This document shows positions 20,350 through 31,065 of a DNA stretch of 64,000 bases, piece after piece. Every line of letters starts with the position of its first letter. Position 1 is the stretch's first letter. Source of the stretch: Candidatus Mycoplasma haematominutum 'Birmingham 1' (lineage in GTDB: Bacteria; Bacillota_I; Bacilli_A; Mycoplasmatales; Mycoplasmoidaceae); the NCBI RefSeq assembly GCF_000319365.1, contig NC_021007.1, positions 1 to 64,000 of the forward strand. The letters run 5' to 3'. The notes below the pieces were generated by a model that saw only the letters and a program-made list of their open reading frames with translations, searched no databases and was not told the origin of the DNA. A program made the position numbers and the translations under genes.

Positions 20350-22356
20350 ATGGCGAGTCATAAAAAGGAAAAGAAGGGAAGAAGCTCCCCGATTTTAAAA
20401 GATGAATCTAGTGATATGAATATTAATTTAGGTTATGGAGATGCAGATATTCAGGTATTAGAAGGACTTGAACCTGTACGAAAGAGACCAGGGATGTATA
20501 TTGGTTCTACAGGCATTGAAGGTTTGCATCACTTAATTTGAGAGGTTTTAGATAATGCAGTAGATGAAGCAGTAGCGGGGTTCGCAAAAAATATTTTCCT
20601 CACTTTAGAAAGAGATCGTATAGTGTCGGTAGAAGATGACGGTCGAGGTCTACCAACAGGAATAAATCCACAGACGGGAGATCCTACAATAATTACTATT
20701 TTTACCCGATTACACGCGGGAGGAAAATTTGATAATACCAGCTATAAGGTTTCCGGTGGGCTGCATGGAGTGGGAGTTAAGTGCGTCAATGCTTTATCTA
20801 ATTTTTTTGAAGTTACTACGACTAGAAATGGAGAAACTTATTATGCCAAATTCATGCATGGAGGAAAAGAGTACACAGGTCCTGAGTTAGTGCGAAAAGA
20901 TGAAAAAATTCCATCAGGCACTAAAGTTAGGTGACAACCAGATTTCACAATATTAGAAGACAATCAATATGATATTTCACTTATTAAGGAGAGATTAGAA
21001 AGATTAGCTTATTTAAATAAGCAAATTACTTTTGTCTTTGAAAATAAGTTAAGTGGAGAAAAGAAGATTTTTAGATCAGAGGGAGGTCTCTCCGATTGAG
21101 TAGAGCAATTGGGAGTAGGATTAGAAGCAATTTATCCCACTCAAAGCTTTTTATTAGATAGACAAACAATTGAAAAAAAAGGTAAAAAAAATATCTTAGA
21201 ACTTGAGGTGGCATTTCAATATATTTCCAATAAAAGCAGTAGTACTATTTTCAGTTTCTGCAACAATGTGTATACACCTTTAGGGGGATCGCATTTAGAG
21301 TCTGTAAAAGAAGGGTTACTCTCCTGTGTGAGAGAAATCTCTTTTCATGAAATTAAAAAAATCAAAAATATTTATGAATTAACGAAAGAAGACATAATTT
21401 CTGGTTTAAATATGGTGCTTTCTTTAAGATACACAGAACCTTCCTATAAAGGACAAACTAAGGAGTCTTTAGTGAATAATGAGATTAGATCAGTCATAAA
21501 GGGAGAAATTGATCAAAAACTTCATTTCTTTTTTGAAGAACACCCCGACGGCAAAGAAGCATTTTTAACCCATATTGAAAGAGCTAGACAAAATAGACTC
21601 CAAAGAGAAGCGATTAGTGATTTGGAAAGGGAAATTCAGAGAGATAATTCACTTGAATTTGCGGAAAAATTAGCTGATTGCACAATTAAAAATCCTGATT
21701 TTTCTGAGCTTTATATAGTTGAGGGAGATTCAGCGGGGGGTTCAGCCAAAAGTGCAAGAAATAGAGAATTTCAGGCTATATTGCCCATCAAAGGGAAATT
21801 AATTAATGTAGCTAAATTAAGTAGTTGAGCAAAAGCATCTAAAAATCAAGAGATATGTAATTTAATTACTGCTATAGGATGCTCCCATTCCACCAATTTT
21901 GATATAGAAAAACTGAAATACAACAAAATTGTTTTGATGACTGATGCCGATGTTGATGGCTCTCATATTAGGATTTTGATACTGACTTTCCTCTATAAAT
22001 ATATGACTCCTTTAATTGAAAATGGAAAAATTTTTGTAGCTCAGCCCCCCTTGTATAAAGCATCTTCTAAGAAAGAATCAATATATCTTTGATCTGAGGA
22101 GGATAAGAGAGAATTTGAAAAGAAGAGAGGTAAATTTTCTGGATTTGAGATAAGTAGATTTAAAGGATTGGGAGAGATGTCACCTGCACAACTATGAGAA
22201 ACAACCATGGATCCTCAACGTAGAACTTTTTTGCAGGTCAAAATTGTCGATCCAGAAAAATCTGACAAGACTATCGAGGATCTAATGGGTAAAGAAGTTA
22301 AACCTAGAAAAATATTCATTAGGGATAATTACTTTATTGCCAATTTGGATATTTAG
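20350..22356 (+). CDS. gyrB: DNA gyrase subunit B
   Basis: A 668-residue GyrB. The GHKL ATPase part has [19 protein letters not shown] and [15 protein letters not shown]. The transducer follows, then the TOPRIM region with [10 protein letters not shown] (about residues 458-467) and [10 protein letters not shown] (about residues 533-542). It ends in [12 protein letters not shown] and NLDI, the usual GyrB rather than ParE ending. GyrB powers negative supercoiling with GyrA. ATG start with a weak AAGGA upstream. Possible promoter elements lie at 20292-20318. gyrA starts two bases after the stop. Confidence 0.94.
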
Positions 22357-22358
22357 AT

Positions 22359-25331
22359 ATGGCTGCCAAAATTTCTGCAAATTTAGAAAAAATACTTGAG
22401 ATTCTTCCTACCTCAAAAGTAGAAGGCAAAGATATTGTTAAAGAGGCAGAGCAGTCGTTTTTGGACTATTCTCTCTCAGTTATTACTTCCAGGGCATTGC
22501 CCGATCTTAGAGATGGACTGAAACCAGTGCACAGAAGAATACTCTATTCAGCTTACGAAGAGAAGATGTTTAATGATAGCAGATTTAAGAAGTCTGCAGC
22601 TCTTGTGGGAGCTGTTATGGGATCATATCACCCACATGGCGATAGTTCTATATACGGCGCTTTAGTGAGATTATGTCAGGATTTCAATATGAGATATCCT
22701 CTTTTGGAGGGACAGGGAAATTTTGGCTCTATTGATGGAGATGGTCCCGCAGCTATGCGTTACACAGAGGTGAAAATGAGCAAGATGGGAGAAATGTTTT
22801 TAGAGGGCATTAAAGAGGAATGTATAGATTTTGTTTCTAATTATGATGGTTCCAAGGAAGAGCCAAAAGTACTTCCAGTAGTTGTACCTTCTATTCTTTT
22901 AAATGGAGGAGAGGGAATTGCAGTGGGAATGGCTTCTAAAATTCCACCTCATAATTTACATGAAGTTTGTGATGCTGCCATAGCTTTAATAGATAATGCC
23001 AATATGACTTTCGAAGAGTTAAAGAAGTATATTAAAGGTCCAGATTTTCCCACAGGAGGTACAATTATCAGATCAGGTAGGAAAAAAAATAATATTGACA
23101 ATTATTTAAAAACAGGAGAGGGAACATTTATCATCAGGGCTCAAGCAGAAATAAATAAAGAAGAAAAACAGATTATTATTAATTCCATTCCCTTTGGGGT
23201 TAAAAAAAGTCAATTAATTAAAAATATTGCAGAACGAGCTAGCGAGGATAAGAGTTCAAAGAAGCAATCTAAGGGTAAAACTATAGATTTATTACAACGC
23301 TTTATTAGAAATATTCGAGATGAATCCAATTTGAAGGAGGGCATTAGATTAGTCATAGAATGTGAGAAAAAAAACACGCGCGAAGATGATTTGCAGATAG
23401 TTTTGAATAATTTATATAAATATACTTCCCTACAAAAGTCTTATGCTCCTAATTTGACCCTACTTAATGACGGTAGGCCTGAAGTGTGAGGAGTGCTTGA
23501 AATTTTGAAGCAATATTTGAAACACCAATTGAATATGTTGGTTAAGAGAACCAAATTTACACTAAACAAATTAGAAGATCGTATTCATATTTTGGAGGGG
23601 AGAAAAATTGTGGTGGAAGATTTAATCCAAGTTATCAAAATAATTACAGAATCCGAAACTCCCGAAGAAACCATGCAGCAAAAATACTCACTTTCAGAGA
23701 AACAAATAAAAGATGTTTTTGATTTGCCTTTACGACAGTTGAAAAAGATTGAATTTCAAAAATTGGTAGATGAACTAGAGGAAAAATATAAAAGTAGAGC
23801 AGAAAATAAGGCATTATTGGAGAGCGAAGTTTTACAGAAAGAAAAAATTAAGACACGCCTGTTGGAAATAAAAGATGCGTTTAAAGATGATCGGAGATTG
23901 ACAGAAATACTTTTAGATTCAACCTCTCACTTTAAACCAGAAGATTTAATACTTAAGGAAACTTTGATAACTAGTATTAGTGAAAAACAATATATTTCAG
24001 CTTTCCCCCTAGATGCTTCTAAAGAATTTAATACTTCAATTTCTCAAGGGGATGAACTGGGAGCCCTACCAGTTAAAGGAGATGAGATTCAAGATTTATT
24101 AATTGCCTCTTCCAAAGACGATTTATTACTTTTTTCGGATAGCGGAATGGTCTATAAGTTAAAAACCCATCAAATTAAGGTTAAAAGTGATAAAGGATGA
24201 TCTAAAAAACCTATTTTGATTAAAAATTTGATTTCTATTGGAGAGAAATCCGAGTTAAAAATTGTGGAGGCCTTAACAATGAGAGAATGCGATTACGGCT
24301 ACGTTTCGGACGGCAACGATAAGTTCTTATTTTTGGTAACAGAAAAAGGAAAAGTGAAAAAATTAAAAGCCAATGTATTAAAGGGAGTGAAAAAAAATGG
24401 TAAGAAAGTCATGAGACTCCAGGAAGGAGATAAGCTGAAGTTTGTGATCAAAATTAATTCCGATTCAGATATTTTTATGTCTACCAAGGAAGGATTATCT
24501 ATTAGATGCAGGACAGAGGTTAATGAGGATTGAGCTAGAGAGGTTCAAGCTCTGCCTCTTTTTAAGAGCCAAAATCCCACGGAATTTAATAGGTTATCTA
24601 GAGATTTACAGCTATTAAGCAATTATTTCACTTGAATATCAGTGGATAAAAATGATCTTTCAAGAATCATCGACATACTCAAATTGAAAATGCACTTTCA
24701 AGAATTAGATAGCTTCAAGAAACATTTATATATCAAAATTAAGGACTTAAAAAGTCAGTTAAAAATTAGCAAAAATAAAGATAGGAACGTAGAAATATCT
24801 AAAAATATTTCAAGATTAGAAAATTCTAAGTTATTAAGGGAATTGCCTTCACAATTAAAACAATTATCTCTGGAAATCAATGGGATACATGAAGATTATG
24901 GAGCAGAAGTAACTATTCAAGAACTAGAAGATATAGAAAAATTATTTGATCTTCAGCGAGGTTTACTTTCACCAGAAAATATAAAAATTCAGAATAAAGA
25001 ATTATGGAATTTGTCTGAGCAGGAATTATTAGCTTCTAATACAATTTCCAGCGAGCTTCGTAAAAAATATTTAAGGGAAATAGATAATGCCGCTCAAACT
25101 TTAAGAAAGCTTCAAATATTCCAAGAAATCAAAGACTATTCTCAAGTTGATTTGGAATCAAATATAGATAAATTAAGGGGCTCTCATAAGGAGATAAAAA
25201 ATTTTATTAAAGAAGAGAGAATACTCATGGGAATACGGGCCAAAATATCAGAGAAAAGAAGTCAGCTGAAATTTTTGAAAAATTCCAATTTAGGATATTT
25301 AGTTTCAAGATTGGAGTTCAAAAAATCTTAG
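22359..25331 (+). CDS. gyrA: DNA gyrase subunit A with interrupted C-terminal propeller and coiled-coil tail
   Basis: A 990-residue protein. The catalytic part (about residues 1-535) is clearly GyrA: SRALPDLRDGLKPVHRRIL, SYHPHGDSSIYGALV, EGQGNFGSIDGD and active Tyr135 in AMRYTE. About residues 538-724 encode the first propeller blades, with LLLFSDSGMVYKL and FLVTEKGKVKKL. The last blade visible stops after a segment like MSTKEGLSIRC. From about residue 760 to the TAG at 25329-25331 the sequence is a charged coiled coil with no GyrA counterpart. The missing second half of that blade reappears in the gene at 26204. It may be one of several pieces of an oversized GyrA. Confidence 0.9.
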
Positions 25332-25335
25332 GACA

Positions 25336-25731
25336 ATGGTTTTGAAAAACAAAAGCATCGTTATTAAAGTAAAAAAACCAGGAGATATTGAAGCTTGACA
25401 AAATAATTGGAAAGAAGAATTAGAGCTAGAGTTGGAAGAATTGGAATTTTTAGAAAAAGAGCAAAAATCGAAAGTATCAGAGATGGCACACAAGGGATTT
25501 TCTAGTTTAGATATTTTTAGGCTTAGAAAATTGGAAGAATTGCAGAAGTCCAAAAATTATAAATTTAGTCTAGAAAAAGAGCTTAATCTCGCTCTTAAGC
25601 AATTTACAGGAATTAAGCCTCTGAAGCAAGAATGCGATCGATTAAATAAAAAAATCTTAGATCTTAAATTAGTAGTTTCCAAACTAAAAGAATTTGATAA
25701 ACAGTATTTTGAGGAAGAAAAAAAATATTAA
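25336..25731 (+). CDS. Coiled-coil fragment within the gyrA locus, part 2
   Basis: A 131-residue, highly charged helical protein (EELELELEELEFLEKEQ and similar heptad-like sequence) starting with ATG four bases after the gyrA stop. It has no recognised domain. It reads in a different frame from gyrA. The frame ends at TAA in a run of eight A (25718-25725), and the next coiled-coil frame continues in the -1 frame from the same place. Position, composition and the propeller remnants on both sides suggest it is part of the same inserted coiled coil. Whether it is made as a separate protein cannot be told. Confidence 0.6.
25718..25725 (+). other. Run of eight A at a -1 frame change
   Basis: The A8 run lies at the end of the 25336 frame. 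Slipping back one base here, as on an A AAA AAA heptamer, passes the TAA at 25729-25731 and enters the next open frame. It is compatible with programmed frameshifting, transcriptional slippage or an indel error. Confidence 0.45.
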
Positions 25732-26201
25732 ATGTTTTAGATTATCTCAGGGAATTAAAACTTTCGGAGCTTCAGGCAGTTATTTTGGAAGTTGAGCTTT
25801 TAGACAATTTGTGAAAAAAATGAAATACTCTGAAAAAAGAGAGAATTACCAAAAAGATTAAAGATAAAACAACAGTTTTAAATTATGTTCAATCTAAATC
25901 TGCACTTGAAATAGAAAAATGGAAAATTTTTGCGAAGAGGTTGAAAGCTGTTGCAAGAGGGAAAAAAAGTGATGAGATTTATAGAGAATTACGGATGATT
26001 CCTGAGTTCAAATCTTTAAAGAATGCGGAGATTAGAACCTTGCTGTGACAATTGGAATCGGAATTGAAAAATGCTTCTCCAGAGGAAATTGAAAAATCTT
26101 TATTGAAATTACAAGAGATGACGGAGCATACTCTTTCAGAAATAGAAGAGGGTTTTCACAAAATTAAGTGATTGCCTCAGATTTTGAATCAAATGCAGTA
26201 G
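25725..26201 (+). CDS. Coiled-coil fragment within the gyrA locus, part 3
   Basis: An open frame of about 158 codons to TAG at 26199-26201. It is charged and helical (LRELKLSELQAVILEVELL, then Lys/Glu-rich sequence), with UGA Trp codons at 25812-25814, 25821-25823, 26046-26048 and 26169-26171. No ATG, GTG or TTG lies at its beginning; ATA at 25725 or a frameshift from the previous frame would be needed. It is in the same frame as gyrA. Read with its neighbours it continues the coiled-coil insertion. Independent expression is doubtful. Confidence 0.5.
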
Positions 26202-26203
26202 AT

Positions 26204-27199
26204 ATGCCGTCAATTGCAGAGGATAAATTTAACCGGGAAAAGTGAATTACTGAGCAATTTAATAGATTAAGAAGTTCGTCGGGACCTTCCAAGCTAAGGT
26301 CAGCACTTCAATCTCTAAATGATGGTAGAACCGCAGAAGTACTATTTCATAAACTGCAATCTTTGACTCAAAATGAAAATTTTTTGCAAAATTATAAGTC
26401 TGAAATTAATCGAATTTTGAAAGTGTCTCGTGGCAAAAGTTTATCTACATTAGAGAAAGAATTAGAACAACTTCAACAAACTTATAACTTTAAGTTGACT
26501 CAATTAGAAATAGCTGAACACAAAATTAAAACCTTGAAGTCCAAAACGGTGGATGAAATTTCACAAGAGATTGAATCTCTGGAACGACTTTATCAGTTAA
26601 TTGAAAATAGTTCAATTGAAGATATACAGTTAAGCGCTCAAGAGCGCAAAATGTGAGAAGAAATACACACTAAGGTAGATGCGCAAATAAGACAAGAAAG
26701 AGAATTATGGGGTAGAAAAAGCAGTCTTAAGACAACCTCTAGAAATGCTGCAGGAGTGAAGGGGATCGATTTAGCAGATACAGATGAAATAGTTTCAGTT
26801 TCATCTACATATAGTGGAGAAGATATGGTACTTATCATCGATGAAACAGGTCGGGGAAAATGCACGAACTTATCAGAATATAGAATGTCTAGGTGAAATT
26901 CTAAGGGAATTCTGAGTTGTAAGAGAGTAAAGGCAGAAGGGGAGGAAGAAAGATCTAGAAGTTTTAAAAACTTAGTTACAGGGACTTTAATTGATTATGA
27001 GAAAGAATCTATAGTTCTCTGAACAGAAAAAGGATTTTTGAAAAGATTTAAAGCGAAAGATCTAGTTTCTACACGTAAAAATAGAGTCACTTCAGGCAAT
27101 AAACTTATAGAATTAGAGAAAGGGGATAAAATCAAAAAATTTGCAAAGTGAAAAAATTTAGAAGAGGAAACTAAAGTTTTGCCTATTTCAGGAGGTTAG
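26204..27199 (+). CDS. Coiled coil followed by the last blades of an interrupted GyrA propeller, part 4
   Basis: A 331-residue protein starting at ATG two bases after the previous TAG. About residues 1-165 are coiled coil. From about residue 176 the sequence returns to GyrA-propeller type: SRNAAGVKGIDLADTDEIV (second half of a blade), IIDETGRGKCTNLSEYRMSR and IVLWTEKGFLKRF. The join matches the point where the gyrA product leaves its blade, so this looks like the distal end of the same propeller. The gene at 27204 starts four bases after the stop, with a GGAGG ribosome site inside its last codons. Confidence 0.7.
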
Positions 27200-27203
27200 A
27201 TTT

Positions 27204-28238
27204 ATGAGCTTAGAGAGAAGTTCCAAAATAATTAGTGTTAGTACTAAAAATTATCTTGCAGGAATTTTTCTTCGAAAGATTAGATCTACCAAAAGAGGAA
27301 GAGTAGGACTCGATGTGGGAGGTTATCCTAATAAAGATGTAATCGCGAATTTAACAATAGCTGCAGAAAATGATGATGCAATACTTCTTTTTACTAATAT
27401 AGGAAAGGTTTATAAGTTGAGTCTAGATGATGAAAAAGCAATTGTGGTGGGCGATGATTCTACCTGACCAGAAGAGCTAGTTAACATACCAGAATTGCTA
27501 GAAACCAATAGTTCCGCTTTTGAAAAAAATGAGCGAGTTGTTCAGTTACTGCCTATCAAAAATGAAGAATTTGAGGAGGATAAGTTCTTTTTTATGTCCA
27601 CAGAAAAGGGAATGGTGAAAAAGTTAGAAATTTCTGAACTCTCAAGCATTACTAGAGCAGGAAAAAGAGTTATTACTTTATTTGAAGGAGATAGCTTAAG
27701 TCATGTTATAAAAATAGGAGCAGAAGATGAAGTATTACTTGGCCTTTCTACAGGATACGCTGTTAGATTTAGCTCTACTTCTGTTAGAGCTTCAGGACGA
27801 GCTTCCACAGGAGTTAAAAGTATTGAAATAGAACCTAAATCTGGAGCGAAAATTATTTCCCTCTCTTCCACTTCTAATCCCACAAAAGCATTAGTAGTGT
27901 CTATTGATGAAGAAGGTAAGGGAAAATGCACTAGCCTTAGAGAATTTAGGCTTACTTCCAGAAGATCTAAAGGCACTATTGCATATAAATTGGGTTTATC
28001 TTCAAATTCATCTAAGTTGAAAAAGGGAGCTAAAAAGTTAAGTTTGGTTACCTGTGCAATAGTTCATGATAATGAGGAATTGGTCTTGTTAAGCGATAAA
28101 AACAGGATTAATAGAATTGGAGTGGATCAAGTTACCCTCAGAAGAGGGAGAAATACTGCAGGAACAATTTTAGTGAGATTAGAACAGTCTGGAGAGAAAT
28201 TATTTCAGTTTGCTAAACATGCACCATCAGAAGTTTAA
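27204..28238 (+). CDS. Free-standing, uninterrupted GyrA C-terminal beta-propeller
   Basis: A 344-residue protein that is a GyrA C-terminal domain alone. STKRGRVG sits where the GyrA-box lies. Blade repeats follow: LLFTNIGKVYKL, FMSTEKGMVKKLEI, GLSTGYAVRFSSTSVR with GRASTGVKSI, and IDEEGKGKCTSLREFRLTSR. No catalytic domain precedes it. In GyrA this propeller wraps DNA to set supercoil handedness. GGAGG at 27190-27194 gives it a good ribosome site, so it is probably translated separately. It duplicates the interrupted propeller of the preceding genes and could replace it functionally in trans. Confidence 0.85.
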
Positions 28239-28245
28239 TTAGAAA

Positions 28246-28524
28246 GTGCTTTCATTAATTTACCAAGTTCATGCCAGGGTATGCTATAGCTTTAATTTTC
28301 GAGACTGACATTTCGGGAATCCAGGATTTATCTTTCTATTAGTGATGATGATTATTGCTTTTCCAATAGCTGTTTTAGGGAGTATTAAAGATCACAAAGG
28401 ATTGGCTTGGGCAGAATTTTTCTACACTATGCATCCTTCTAGATGAGGGAGACTATCTTCTCAAGCATTTAGAAAAGTAGTATTCAAACCTAAAAAGAAA
28501 GTCAATTTAAAAAATTATCAATAA
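28246..28524 (+). CDS. Small membrane protein of unknown function
   Basis: A 92-residue frame starting at GTG 28246, with two UGA Trp codons. A single hydrophobic span (FIFLLVMMIIAFPIAVLG, about residues 29-46) is followed by a basic C-terminus rich in Lys and Arg (KPKKKVNLKNYQ). No family is recognised. It is the first of three short genes of similar design in a row and follows the gyrA locus by 7 bases. The start could also lie further in, since the region before the span has no distinctive sequence. Confidence 0.6.
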
Positions 28525-28549
28525 TTAGGACTTTTAAAGGTCCTAATTC

Positions 28550-28954
28550 ATGTCAGCTAGTCTTCTTGTTTATGACGGTACTACTATTGGGTGAGTACTT
28601 GGGACAGTTATTCCCTCTATTCTAGGATTTGCTACATATGTTTGTAAGTTAATTTTGGATGTAAAGCAAAAAGGTTGAAAAAATTTAAACCAGGAAGATT
28701 GAAAGCAAATTGGGGAGAGTATTGAAAAAGAATTTGCATTAGTCTACAATGCGGTAAATAAAGATCATTACTATTGCGAACACTGTCAGAAACAATGTTC
28801 AGGTATGCAAGATAGAGTTCATAAATTAGGAGAACAGATTTCTCAATCTAAAGATTCGCTGTTAAAACAAACTAAGGATCAAGTGGAAAAAAATATTGTA
28901 TTAGAAAAAGATAATAAATTACAAAAAATGTTGTTTAAAGGTCAAAATTCTTAG
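28550..28954 (+). CDS. Small membrane protein with Cys cluster and coiled coil
   Basis: A 134-residue protein from ATG 28550. The N-terminal span (about residues 13-37, GWVLGTVIPSILGFATYVCKLIL) is followed by a soluble part. That part has three closely spaced cysteines in YYCEHCQKQC (about residues 74-83), suggesting metal or disulfide binding, and a polar helical tail. Four UGA Trp codons hide it under the standard code. Unknown function. It sits between two other small membrane proteins. Confidence 0.65.
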
Positions 28955-28956
28955 TT

Positions 28957-29232
28957 TTGAGATTTTTTATCAATTTTTTTGATTGATGTACTCCCTTCCC
29001 CATATTATTTTGGTGAGAGATGTTGATTGTCTTGACAGTTACTCCACTGATTTCCCTATTTTGCATTTATGAATTATGGAGGGGAGAAATGAAGATGGGT
29101 TATGGAGAATTTAATAGTTGACTACTAAGAGAGGGGCTTACTAGAGAATATTTAATGTCTAGGTGAAGAGATTACAGAGCTAAGCAGAAAAAATCTAGGA
29201 TGTCTAAAGTCAAGCCGCAGCTACACATCTAA
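28957..29232 (+). CDS. Small membrane protein of unknown function
   Basis: A 91-residue frame from TTG 28957, two bases after the previous stop, to TAA at 29230-29232, with six UGA Trp codons. The N-terminal half is aromatic and hydrophobic, with a span about residues 14-39. The C-terminal half is strongly basic (RWRDYRAKQKKSRMSKVK). An ATG at 29020 would leave part of the span. The same plan, one span plus basic tail, as the gene at 28246 suggests a related role, but no family is recognised. A hairpin follows. Confidence 0.55.
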
Positions 29233-29259
29233 AACTCTCTACTAAGAGGTTTTAAGAGT

Positions 29260-29277
29260 CCTCTCCAGGAGGAGAGG
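29260..29277. terminator. Hairpin between the small membrane genes and the convergent hexomutase
   Basis: Perfect arms CCTCTCC and GGAGAGG around AGGA, in the 69-base convergent spacer. It probably serves as a bidirectional terminator, although the T tail is short. Confidence 0.55.
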
Positions 29278-29301
29278 AACTTTAAACTTTTTATCTAACT
29301 T

Positions 29302-31062
29302 TTAGTCTTTAGAAGTTAGTAATATCATTTTTAACTCCCTGTTGATAGAAGCAATTGTTTTTTCCAATTTCATTCTTTCTCCCTTAATGAATTCCATTCA
29401 ATTGTTTTTATGAAGCTGTTTGGAAGATTTTTCAAAAAAGCTATATATGTTGAAGTAAAGTTTGAATTTAGGTTCAGTACCAGAAAATCTCGCTTTAATT
29501 CAACTTTCGGAATTTTCAAATTGAAATGTAAATATTTCAGGAATTTCTCCGGGTAAAACTTTCAACTTAAAGCCAGCTATGTTTAATAGAGTTTGGGAGT
29601 GTAATAGTGTTTTTAGTTTGGTGAGTATCGCCTCCCTATGCTTGAGATTCCTTAAGTTAAATACAATAGTTTTTCCCAACCAGATAGTTTGAAGCTCTCA
29701 CATGAGTCAGTAGAGCTGAGTAATTAAATTTTTGGAGTGAAATTTATAGTAACCAATCATAAAAATAGTTAGCACTGTTTGCTGGAATCCATCCTTTTCG
29801 AGAGAAAGGTTGGAAAAGATAGATAATCCAATAGCTTCTTCACATCCTAATAGAACTTCGCCCCTTTTAGAATACTTTTCAATCATTTGACCAATACTCT
29901 TAAACCCTGTATTAGTCCGTTTAATTTCTATTTCCCTATTAAAAGATGAGACCACTTTATCAATGAAATCACCACTGACATAGGTAGTAATTAAATATTT
30001 GTAATTCACTTCAATATTGTATTTAGGGTTACTAGCTAATTCAAGGAGAAATACTGCTAGAAGTATAGCCATTTCATTACCTGTAAAGTAATATCAAGAA
30101 GTTCCATCAAATTCTCCTAGAGCCCCTCTATCTGAATCAGGATCATGTGCAACTAAATAATCTATCTCCATACTTCTTGCTTCACTTTCCATAGCTTGAA
30201 AGGATTGGGGATATTCAGGGTTGATTATTTCATTTTTTGGAAATGAAAAGGTGGGAGTACACTCTGGACCGAATTCCCTAAATTGCTGTGAACCCATCAT
30301 TTTTGAGAGGTGTTTCATCCTCCCTGAAGAAGTTCCGTGATGTGAAGAAAATAGAAATTTAATTGTTCGAATAATAGTACTTCCAAGGGGGTAAAAACCC
30401 CCTAATCTAATACCTATTTCCCTCTGCAGGTCTAGTGCATACTCATGAAAAGCTTCATTTCCAATAGCGTTAATTTTTATTTCAGGATTTCATCTAATAC
30501 TTAGGTATCTCTCCGGCTTTCTAAATAATTTTCGAATTTCAGCTTCTTCTTCCATGGACAGTTGGCCTCCTCTACCATCATAAAATTTCATTCCATTGTA
30601 TTCGGGAGGATTGTGACTGGCTGTAATCATTATTCCACCATGGAATTGTCTTTTTTTAATGTAGTAAGCCAGAATGGGAGTAGGAACAGATACTGTAGAG
30701 AGAATGGCTCGCACATTATTGAACACCAGCACCTTATATACTGCTCTTGCAAAAGATTTGCTTAATTCTCTATTGTCATAACCAATTAATACCTTGGCTC
30801 TATCATATTTAGAATTCAGAAATTTTGCATAAGCCTCCGCAAACACTCTATATGTGTGTAAATTTAAGCGTTTAGGACCCACTCCCACAATTGATCTAAT
30901 ACCAGAAGTACCAAATTGGAATTCTTCTCCACTAGGGGAAAATAACTCCACTATATCTTGTGGCTTCAATTCACTTAACTTTCTCTTCTCTACAAAACTG
31001 TTACTTTCATGATCGCATCATAGCTTATACATTTCTTCGGGAGTAAGTTTGATTTTTTCCAC
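29302..31062 (-). CDS. Phosphoglucomutase/phosphomannomutase
   Basis: A 586-residue alpha-D-phosphohexomutase. Visible motifs in order are EFQFGTSGIRS, the catalytic serine loop TASHNPPEYNGMKFY, the metal loop AHDPDSDRGAL, the sugar loop GCEEAIG and the phosphate-binding RFSGTEPKFKLYF near the C-terminus. It interconverts hexose 1- and 6-phosphates for polysaccharide or nucleoside metabolism. The GTG at 31062 starts four bases after the trpS stop, so the two form a minus-strand operon. GC-rich hairpin arms lie within the gene at 30386-30403. UGA Trp codons occur throughout. Whether glucose or mannose is preferred cannot be judged. Confidence 0.9.
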
Positions 31063-31065
31063 TTT

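Noticed and set aside
22359-25331. ParC (topoisomerase IV) instead of GyrA
   Set aside because: QGNFGSIDGD and the following core, and the paired GyrB ending, are gyrase-type.
24640-26700. SMC/Rad50-type protein in the coiled-coil region
   Set aside because: No Walker A, hinge or signature motif is present; the ends join to GyrA propeller blades instead.
30562-30765. Plus-strand frame inside the hexomutase
   Set aside because: It is antisense to the catalytic serine region of a conserved gene.
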